Shown: piece by piece, positions 1 to 4,927 of the stretch
Position numbering within the stretch: position 1 is the stretch's first letter
Layout of the letters: the number at the start of each line of letters is the position of its first letter
Source of the DNA: Bacteriovoracaceae bacterium UBA4096
GTDB lineage: Bacteria; Bdellovibrionota; Bacteriovoracia; Bacteriovoracales; Bacteriovoracaceae
Reading direction: 5' to 3'
Length of the DNA: 7,376 bases
Assembly: GCA_002381945.1 (NCBI GenBank)
Contig: DFXY01000029.1
Span: forward strand, 1-7,376
The notes under the pieces: model-generated
What the model was told of the DNA's origin: nothing
The model's database searches: none
The model's input: only the letters and a program-made list of their open reading frames with translations
Translations under genes and position numbers: made by a program

Positions 1-233
1 ATTTTTCCTGCCTTGGCTTCGGCCCATGGGCCAGTTTGAAATTCAAAAACTTTTACGGAGTTATTCAGAGCAGCCGACTGTTGAGATTGTTTCCAAAAAA
101 CAAATCCAGTGGCCCCAACCAAAATGGCGATCAAGAGAATGAAAAGTGATTTTCGATGCTCATAAATCGTGTGACCCAAGTCTGTTTTATTGAGTGTCTG
201 TTCAAGAGTTTGAGTTTGAGTCGCTTCGCTCAT
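1..233 (-). CDS. Partial YfgM/TPR-like_2-type membrane-anchored protein (N-terminal 77 residues)
   Basis: The gene starts at 233 and runs off the left edge, so only the first 77 codons are visible. A Shine-Dalgarno AAAAGGA (plus-strand 242-248) supports this start. The protein opens with a polar, Gln/Thr-rich cytoplasmic stretch (about residues 1-28), followed by YEHRKS and one strongly hydrophobic segment (about 31-49, LFILLIAILVGATGFVFW). A Gln/Ser/Ala-rich stretch and KVFEFQTGPWAEAKAG follow, which looks like the start of helical repeats. No signal peptidase site is obvious, so I read it as a signal anchor with the bulk of the protein in the periplasm. This layout matches YfgM, a periplasmic-facing TPR-like protein linked to SecYEG and envelope chaperones, and yfgM lies near der in enterobacteria. 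The family call is inferred from architecture and neighbourhood; the repeat domain is outside the window. Confidence 0.6.
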   Translation of the reverse strand, partial: MSEATQTQTLEQTLNKTDLGHTIYEHRKSLFILLIAILVGATGFVFWKQSQQSAALNNSVKVFEFQTGPWAEAKAGK

Positions 234-241
234 TTTTATGG

Positions 242-248
242 TCCTTTT
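242..248 (-). promoter_or_regulatory. Ribosome binding site of the YfgM-like gene
   Basis: On the minus strand this reads AAAAGGA, 8 nt before the ATG at 233, and it decides that start. Its AAAAG part is also the end of the left arm of the 12-bp inverted repeat at 244-255/297-308. Confidence 0.7.
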
Positions 249-308
249 GATCTTTAAAATTCAATAGAAGTTTAAAACTCCTGCTCACTCGTTGTCAAAG
301 ATCAAAAG
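244..308. repeat. 12-bp perfect inverted repeat flanking the divergent promoters (arms 244-255 and 297-308)
   Basis: The left arm is CTTTTGATCTTT and the right arm AAAGATCAAAAG; they are exact reverse complements, separated by 41 bp. The pair lies wholly between two divergent starts (233 and 327). The right arm sits in the promoter spacer and the left arm overlaps the ribosome binding site of the leftward gene. The placement fits a pair of operator sites, but no binding protein can be named from this window. Confidence 0.5.
269..298 (-). promoter_or_regulatory. Putative sigma70-type promoter for the YfgM-like gene
   Basis: A perfect -35 TTGACA lies at 293-298 on the minus strand. An 18-nt spacer separates it from a TAAACT -10 (269-274, 4/6 matches to TATAAT). 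The start of transcription would fall near 262, giving a leader of about 28 nt that contains the ribosome binding site. The -35 overlaps almost completely with the -35 of the divergent promoter. This is prediction from sequence only. Confidence 0.4.
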
Positions 309-320
309 ATTCCTTAGACT
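292..320 (+). promoter_or_regulatory. Putative promoter of the first exported-protein gene, placing the start of transcription at or next to its ATG
   Basis: The -35 TTGTCA (292-297, 5/6) is separated by exactly 17 nt from a -10 TAGACT (315-320, 4/6). The expected transcription start, about 7 nt past the -10, coincides with the ATG at 327. No Shine-Dalgarno-like GGAG precedes that ATG, so the mRNA may be leaderless. The right arm of the inverted repeat (297-308) lies in the spacer. Confidence 0.4.
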
Positions 321-326
321 TAAAGA

Positions 327-815
327 ATGAAGCAATTATTCCTCTTATTTGTGTTCTTATTCTCCACTCAAGCTATCTCGGCGGATATGAGAGGCAGAAT
401 GGGAATTGGCGCCACAAATCAGCTGGCCAATGGAATTCCGGCCATCTCACTGAAGGTTCAACAATCAAAAACCTTCGCTCTTGGTGGATTATTAGGTTTC
501 AAATCCAATGAGGATGACACTCTTTATGGTGCAGGAGTTAAGTTCTACCGCATCATTTTTGACGAACCACAGCTCAATTTCTATATGGCAGGCCTTTTTG
601 CCATGGAAAACTTTTTAGATGATAAGGATAAAGTTAAATCTGGCTACCAGGTCGACGGTACTCTTGGAACTGAATTCCATTTTACAGGTCTTGAGAGTAT
701 CGGATTTTCCTTTGAATTTGGTATCTCGGCCAGGAATGCAAACTCGGAAGATGGAAGAAGCTTTGAGACTTTGGGAGACCAATTCTTAAAGGCCGCTGTC
801 CATTTTTATCTATAA
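327..815 (+). CDS. Exported beta-barrel-like outer membrane protein, unknown function
   Basis: I do not recognise a named family. The 162-residue product begins with a clear signal peptide: Lys2, a hydrophobic core (about residues 4-14) and an AISA|D cleavage site after Ala19. The mature part alternates polar and apolar residues in short strands (GIPAISLKV, TFALGGLLGF, TLYGAGVKFY, LNFYMAGLFAM, TLGTEFHF, IGFSFEFGIS) separated by charged or Gly/Asn turns. It ends in AAVHFYL, an aromatic, hydrophobic terminal strand as recognised by the BAM machinery. The size fits a small barrel of about 8 strands. The ATG has no Shine-Dalgarno, and a promoter-like element ends 6 nt before it. The next barrel-like gene begins 3 nt after the stop, so the two probably act together. 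Confidence 0.8.
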   Translation: MKQLFLLFVFLFSTQAISADMRGRMGIGATNQLANGIPAISLKVQQSKTFALGGLLGFKSNEDDTLYGAGVKFYRIIFDEPQLNFYMAGLFAMENFLDDKDKVKSGYQVDGTLGTEFHFTGLESIGFSFEFGISARNANSEDGRSFETLGDQFLKAAVHFYL

Positions 816-818
816 AAT

Positions 819-1604
819 ATGTTGATGAATAAAATCCTCCTTCTATTCTTAATCCTCATGCCCTTCTCGGTATTCGCCCAGTCTTCTGAGCAAATTATGC
901 AGGAAGTGGAAGATGATCTTAATCCGGGGAGTGATATTTTCTCAGACTTCAATGAGGATCTGGAATCTGCCCAAGTTCTGGAAGACGAGCGCTTTTACCG
1001 CTATGGCCGTTTTTTCTCGGTTAACTTAGGCGGAGGTTTCACTACCTTTACCGGTAACCGTGGTGCGGCCTATGAAGACAATCATCCGACTTTTCACTTA
1101 TCGGTTAACTATTTTCTGGATTTCCAAAAGGCCATCACTCTCGGTCTTGAATATTCCAAACACACCATGATCCTGGATACCGTAGTTAATGGTTATCCCG
1201 ATCAAGGGCCTATTGGTGCTGTGGTAACTGATTTTACGCGAGTGTTTGTTGGTTACAAGTACTACATTGACACCACAGATTTAGGGACGGCAATCACCTA
1301 CTCAAATCCCCATTTGATTGGCCGCCTGGAGTATTGGTATCAGACCAGTAAATTCATTGATCGTGAAATCCCTAAAGATTCTGGTGGCGGTATTGGTACT
1401 GGCATTGGGGCAGGCCTTGAATTTCCAGTGGAACTCAAGCAGTCCTACATCAGCGTAGAAGGCATTTATCACGTCGTTAATTTTTATGATAAATTTACCC
1501 AGGATTTCCGGCAAATCCCCGGAGAAGAAGACAGCACCTACGGCTTTGAAGACTTAACCGGAAACGTAATCTCAGTGGTCATTACCTATAACTTCACCTG
1601 GTAA
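819..1604 (+). CDS. Exported beta-barrel-like outer membrane protein with acidic N-terminal linker, unknown function
   Basis: This 261-residue protein is not recognisable as a named family. A signal peptide (Lys5, hydrophobic core about 6-18) ends at VFA|Q after Ala20. An acidic linker follows (about 21-58), rich in Asp/Glu. From FFSVNLGGGFT (about 65) to the end there is a run of amphipathic strands with Gly/Tyr/Phe alternation (HLSVNYFLDF, ITLGLEYSKH, VFVGYKYYID, LIGRLEYWYQ, YISVEGIYHVVNFY). The C-terminus VISVVITYNFTW ends in Trp, typical of barrels. About 10 strands are visible. It lies 3 nt behind the previous barrel-like gene. An in-frame ATG at 825 (MNKIL) is an equally likely start; neither ATG has a Shine-Dalgarno, so coupling to the upstream gene or a TATAAA element at 811-816 may drive it. 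Confidence 0.8.
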   Translation: MLMNKILLLFLILMPFSVFAQSSEQIMQEVEDDLNPGSDIFSDFNEDLESAQVLEDERFYRYGRFFSVNLGGGFTTFTGNRGAAYEDNHPTFHLSVNYFLDFQKAITLGLEYSKHTMILDTVVNGYPDQGPIGAVVTDFTRVFVGYKYYIDTTDLGTAITYSNPHLIGRLEYWYQTSKFIDREIPKDSGGGIGTGIGAGLEFPVELKQSYISVEGIYHVVNFYDKFTQDFRQIPGEEDSTYGFEDLTGNVISVVITYNFTW

Positions 1605-1606
1605 TC

Positions 1607-1623
1607 GTGTGTTTTTTTCACAC
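1607..1623 (+). terminator. Weak hairpin after the second barrel gene, possible terminator
   Basis: GTGTG (1607-1611) pairs with CACAC (1619-1623) across a loop of seven T, followed by TTTCCTTT. The stem has only 5 bp, so this is a weak candidate lying 2 nt after the stop codon at 1604. Confidence 0.25.
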
Positions 1624-1647
1624 TTTCCTTTAGTTGGCCCCAAACAA

Positions 1648-1656
1648 TGTTATAAG
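1648..1656 (+). promoter_or_regulatory. Extended -10 promoter element of the metallopeptidase gene
   Basis: TGTTATAAG matches the extended -10 pattern TGnTATAAT with one mismatch. It ends 5 nt before the ATG at 1662, so transcription would start at or one base after the start codon. No good -35 lies 17 nt upstream (CTTTAG), which is usual for extended -10 promoters. There is no Shine-Dalgarno before the ATG. Confidence 0.45.
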
Positions 1657-1661
1657 AAAGC

Positions 1662-2447
1662 ATGTCTAAATGCTTCTTATTGGCCTTTCTATTATTCAGT
1701 CACCTGACTCAAGCTTCGATTGATAAAGCTGATTATCTTCAATTAACCAATACTCTCGAAACAACCTACGCTGAAAACATTCGCTCACTAGGTGGAAAGC
1801 TTAAATTTACCCTTAAAGAATCAACTGATTCACCCAATGCCTTTGCTGCCAAGAGAGCAGATGGTACCTGGGAAGTCACTGTGGTGGAGACACTACTCTC
1901 ACTGAAAGAGCAAACCAAATCCACCTTAGGTATTATTTTATGTCATGAAATCGGCCATTTTCTTGGAGGAGAACCTTATGTCGTGGGTATCCAATTAACT
2001 CCTGCCGTTCGCAGCCGCGCCCCGAAGAAAATGTCATGTGAAGGTCAGGCCGACTACTTTGCCACAAGCGACTGTATCAAGAAACTGAGTTTGAAGCTGC
2101 CTGATCTGTTTTCTGACAACCAAGGCCTCCTGAATCCTTCAATGGCCGAGGAGTGTAACCAGAACTATGAGGACAAGTTAGATCAAAACCGGTGCCTTGA
2201 AACTTTAGTGGCCTCTCATCAAACCGTCCTTGTATACCAAAAGATGCTTCAAGAGATGAATGTTCCTGCGGGATTTTTTGGCAGAATCGAAAACGACCGT
2301 ACAGACCGCACCCTCAACAGTGTGGGTGAATATCCAAGTCTCGATTGTCGGTATCAGACTTTTATCAATGGAACCTTGTGCTCGGGTCTTTCAGAGAATG
2401 GATGTAATGATGCAAAATGGGCCCGACCAGCGTGTTGGTTCCTCTAA
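1662..2447 (+). CDS. Secreted zinc metallopeptidase (HEIGH, gluzincin-like) with Cys-rich C-terminus
   Basis: The 261-residue product has a signal peptide (Lys3, hydrophobic core about 4-13, likely cleavage after TQA, Ala18). The catalytic signature is CHEIGHFLGGEPY, with zinc ligands His95 and His99 and catalytic Glu96. About 28 residues on, SCEGQADYFA offers Glu127 as the third ligand, as in gluzincins (the M48-like arrangement HExxH...ExxAD). The mature protein holds nine cysteines, four of them in the last 33 residues (229, 240, 248, 258), in a pattern Y-P-x-L-D-C-R, G-x-L-C, then R-P-x-C-W-F near the end. This suggests a disulfide-stabilised C-terminal module and a periplasmic, surface or extracellular location. 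Substrate unknown. The stop codon lies inside the palindrome shared with the convergent LOV gene. Confidence 0.85.
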   Translation: MSKCFLLAFLLFSHLTQASIDKADYLQLTNTLETTYAENIRSLGGKLKFTLKESTDSPNAFAAKRADGTWEVTVVETLLSLKEQTKSTLGIILCHEIGHFLGGEPYVVGIQLTPAVRSRAPKKMSCEGQADYFATSDCIKKLSLKLPDLFSDNQGLLNPSMAEECNQNYEDKLDQNRCLETLVASHQTVLVYQKMLQEMNVPAGFFGRIENDRTDRTLNSVGEYPSLDCRYQTFINGTLCSGLSENGCNDAKWARPACWFL

Positions 2448-2468
2448 TTGTTCGCCTGCGAACAATTA
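2445..2468. terminator. Perfect palindromic hairpin between convergent genes, possible bidirectional terminator
   Basis: TAATTGTTCGC (2445-2455) and GCGAACAATTA (2458-2468) are exact reverse complements around the 2-nt centre CT. The TAA stop of the metallopeptidase is the first three bases, and the TAA stop of the LOV gene is the last three read on the minus strand. The A/T-rich outer stem could supply the U-rich tail in each direction, but no T run follows on either side, so efficient intrinsic termination is not certain. Confidence 0.55.
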
Positions 2469-2990
2469 AAGACTTAAAACATATCCTCTAATTCTCGACA
2501 TTGACTCGATCATCCGCTTCCCGGAGCCTTCGGCCTCCGGAAATGCAAATGAACTCATGATAATCGTTAATGGATTGTTCGTTTTATCCAATAATTCATT
2601 CTGGCCCACTTCATTTATTTTTTTGAACTGAGCTTGGGCTATTTCATGCTGAAGACCTAAATAATAAACGGCATTACCTTCACGTAATGGAATCAGAACA
2701 AGACGATTATAAAAAATTTCATTTTGTTTATTATAATTAAGAAGATCCTGGCAGATAGGATTTCTAAGAGTAATGGCCCGTCTGATCCTTAAGACAGCTT
2801 CCGGATCAGTTAACGCACCCTGAAGGAAACGACAATTTTCCCCAAGGACCTCCTCATAACTGTATTTAGTCAAATTACAAAATGCCTGATTTACATAGAC
2901 CAGAGGTTGATCAGGCAGATTAACATCAACCAGTGTAATTGGATGAGGAAAACTGTTGCCGATTACTTTTAGGACTTCTGACGGTTTCAT
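2466..2990 (-). CDS. Short LOV-domain blue-light photoreceptor with degenerate histidine-kinase-like tail
   Basis: The 174-residue product is a PAS/LOV domain (about 1-118) with the photoactive motif GENCRFLQG (50-58). Cys53 is the residue that forms the flavin adduct on blue light. The other flavin contacts are also present: Asn52, Arg54, Gln57, Asn85 (LLNY), Asn95 (FYNRL) and Gln114 (GLQ). TDPEAV follows the motif as in YtvA-type LOVs. A linker helix (about 118-135) leads into DKTNNPLTIIMSS and a second helix (about 157-174) ending RIRGYVLSL. That tail resembles the H-box of a histidine kinase but lacks the His and any ATPase domain. The start at 2990 is chosen because the upstream ATG at 3029 reaches into the der terminator, while a TAGAAT -10 lies 7 nt before 2990. 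There is no Shine-Dalgarno. Output partner unknown. Nothing in the N-terminus suggests export, so it is probably cytoplasmic. Confidence 0.88.
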   Translation of the reverse strand: MKPSEVLKVIGNSFPHPITLVDVNLPDQPLVYVNQAFCNLTKYSYEEVLGENCRFLQGALTDPEAVLRIRRAITLRNPICQDLLNYNKQNEIFYNRLVLIPLREGNAVYYLGLQHEIAQAQFKKINEVGQNELLDKTNNPLTIIMSSFAFPEAEGSGKRMIESMSRIRGYVLSL

Positions 2991-2997
2991 GGTGATA

Positions 2998-3003
2998 ATT
3001 CTA
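2998..3003 (-). promoter_or_regulatory. Putative -10 element of the LOV gene
   Basis: On the minus strand this reads TAGAAT (5/6 to TATAAT), ending 7 nt before the ATG at 2990, so transcription would start at or within a base of the start codon. The hexamer 17 nt upstream (TTCATT, 3021-3026) is a poor -35. It lies right after the der terminator, so the gene is probably transcribed independently of the operon. Confidence 0.4.
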
Positions 3004-3028
3004 GTTTGGAAGAAACATGAAATGAACA

Positions 3029-3057
3029 TTAAAAGGCCCCTTTTCGGGGCCCTTTAA
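3029..3057 (-). terminator. Rho-independent terminator of the rnc-era-der operon
   Basis: On the minus strand AAAGG(G)CCCC pairs with GGGGCCTTT around a GAAAA loop, giving a 9-bp GC-rich stem with one bulged G, and it runs into TTTTAAT. It begins about 5 nt after the der stop codon. It separates the operon from the LOV gene. Confidence 0.85.
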
Positions 3058-3061
3058 AAGA

Positions 3062-4927
3062 TTAAGTTTTTTTTGCGTTTTTCTTCTCAACCTTACGCAT
3101 TCTTCTTTCAATATCGGTTGAGGTTCTGAAAATTAAATGCACAGGAGTATTGGTCAGATCAAATTCTTTTCGAAGACCATTTACCAGATAACGTCGGTAG
3201 TTTTCAGGAATCCCTTGGGACTTATTACTAAAAAGTAAAAAGGTTGGTGGGCTGGTTTTTAGCATCGAAGCGTATTTCACCTTAAATCTTGTGCCATTGG
3301 TTTTCTTCACAATTACAGGATTTCTGTCAGTGAGCTGAAGCAGGCAACGGTTCAAAGCACCGGTTGGAATCTTGCGATTGCGGACAACCACCGTGCGTTT
3401 AACAGCTTCCCGAAGATAGTTAATGTTCCTGTTCTTCTGGGCGGAGATCGTCACGAGTTGACAGAAATTCAGCCAAGGCACTTCATCCCGAAGGTTCTGA
3501 ATCCATTCCTTCTTTTTCTTCTGATCAGCAAAGGTATCCTTCAGAAGGTCAATTTTGTTCAAGCAGATGATAACTGACTTGCCTTTCTCTAAAGCAATAT
3601 CACACAGACGACGATCCTGATGGGTGATTCCAAGAGTGGAATCAATCATAAAAAGCACGATATCTGATTCTGTAATAGATCTCAAAGATCGATAAACACT
3701 TTGAGTTTCAATGAAACCTTCAACCAACTTGGATTTTCTGATCCCTGCTGTGTCGACCAACTTCACTGAACGCCAGCGGTTGATATATTGAGCAAACTCC
3801 AGATCGGCCACTTCTTCTTCCGGGGCCGAATCCCAGTTTTTTTCAATCTCACTTAAAATTTCCTTTTCAGAGAAAAGGTCAGGGCCGGTATTGGATTCAT
3901 CAAAACTAAAATCCGAAGAAGCGCCAACGTCAGCGTCTTCACCGTCTGCAAAAGTCGACTCTTCAGTCTGGCCATATTCAACGTAGATTTTCTTTTCTTC
4001 TTCCGTCAGGTCTTCTTCATCAACTGAAATATTCAGATCCACGTCGCCTGATTCCTGGAAACGTTTTAATTCTTCAAACATCTCGTCGTTGTCTTTACGG
4101 AATTGATTATCCCGGGCGGTGAGCATTTCAACATCCGGACCAAAATAAAGATCAATATACCCTTCAATCGGATCTACAGTGGTTCCAGCAATCTCTGAAA
4201 CCAAAGCGCGCTGAGCGCCCACTAAGCAATTTAAGAGAGTTGATTTACCGGCGTTCGGTGCACCAATAATCGCAACCGAAGAAACCACATCGTTACGTGG
4301 TTTAACTCCATTTTGAAGATGGCCATCGACTGTCTTGGAAAGCTCGGATTCTTTAAATGAAGTTGCCATCTTGAGCATACGCTCACGCAATTCATAAAAG
4401 CCCCGGTTGTGTTCGGCCGAAACTCTTAACATGTTTTCTTCATCCAGGCCTAGGGTGTAAAAATCATATTGATCCCCTTCCTGTTTTTCAGTATCAAACT
4501 TGTTCATCACCAACCAAAAAGGTTTCTTCGTCGATTTGATGTAATCGCAGATGCCTTTATCAAAAGGCAGAAAACCTTCGCGTACATCCACGATGAACAA
4601 GACCAGGTCTGATTCATTGATGGCAAGTTTTGCATGGTCGGCCATGATGTTAAAAAACGGATCGACATTATTTTTTTTCTTATGAGTATCGATCTCAATT
4701 TTATCCGGATAAAAGCCACCTGTATCAACCAGAATGACATCTTGTTTGAGTTCTTCCCCGTCTACATATTCTTCCAATTGAAGAATCCCATAGTGACGAT
4801 CACGGGTAACGCCGGGCTGATCATGAGTCATGGCCAGGTGTTGTTTTTTCATCAGTCGGTTAAAAATAGTACTCTTACCGACATTGGGTCTTCCAATTAT
4901 GGAGACCACCATTGATCTTTGATTCAT
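3062..4927 (-). CDS. der: GTPase Der (EngA), double-G-domain ribosome assembly factor with large acidic insertion
   Basis: Der is an essential GTPase for 50S subunit maturation. Domain 1: GRPNVGKST (12-20), GVTRD (39-43), DTGG (68-71), NKFD (142-145), SAE (170-172). Domain 2: GAPNAGKST (222-230), GTTVD (248-252), DTAG (392-395), NKID (457-460), SAQ (495-497). The C-terminal KH-like domain spans about 515-605, followed by a basic tail. The length is 621 residues against roughly 440-490 usually. The excess is an acidic segment at about 262-380 (39 Asp/Glu against 9 Lys/Arg) between switch I and DTAG of domain 2, where the family has only about 24 residues. The switch I Arg of domain 2 (TTRD) is Val here. 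The gene overlaps era by ATGA, has GGAGGA 4 nt upstream of its start, and is last in the operon. Confidence 0.97.
   Translation of the reverse strand: MNQRSMVVSIIGRPNVGKSTIFNRLMKKQHLAMTHDQPGVTRDRHYGILQLEEYVDGEELKQDVILVDTGGFYPDKIEIDTHKKKNNVDPFFNIMADHAKLAINESDLVLFIVDVREGFLPFDKGICDYIKSTKKPFWLVMNKFDTEKQEGDQYDFYTLGLDEENMLRVSAEHNRGFYELRERMLKMATSFKESELSKTVDGHLQNGVKPRNDVVSSVAIIGAPNAGKSTLLNCLVGAQRALVSEIAGTTVDPIEGYIDLYFGPDVEMLTARDNQFRKDNDEMFEELKRFQESGDVDLNISVDEEDLTEEEKKIYVEYGQTEESTFADGEDADVGASSDFSFDESNTGPDLFSEKEILSEIEKNWDSAPEEEVADLEFAQYINRWRSVKLVDTAGIRKSKLVEGFIETQSVYRSLRSITESDIVLFMIDSTLGITHQDRRLCDIALEKGKSVIICLNKIDLLKDTFADQKKKKEWIQNLRDEVPWLNFCQLVTISAQKNRNINYLREAVKRTVVVRNRKIPTGALNRCLLQLTDRNPVIVKKTNGTRFKVKYASMLKTSPPTFLLFSNKSQGIPENYRRYLVNGLRKEFDLTNTPVHLIFRTSTDIERRMRKVEKKNAKKT

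Noticed and set aside
1302..1514. Minus-strand ORF of 70 codons.
   Set aside because: It lies wholly inside the second barrel gene, with no ribosome binding site and no recognisable protein features.
2260..2469. Plus-strand ORF of 69 codons.
   Set aside because: Out-of-frame shadow of the metallopeptidase 3' end.
2991..3029. Upstream ATG that would extend the LOV protein by 13 residues (MFISCFFQTRIIT).
   Set aside because: It lies against the der terminator and includes the -10-like TAGAAT; the added residues do not fit a LOV N-terminus, and it has no Shine-Dalgarno.
4144..4144. Possibility that the long Der is a fusion or frameshift product.
   Set aside because: The frame is continuous and all motifs on both sides of the acidic stretch are intact and in the correct order.
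4507..4915. ORFs on both strands (4507-4740 minus, 4634-4915 plus).
   Set aside because: Both lie inside the strongly conserved first G domain of der and encode nothing recognisable.
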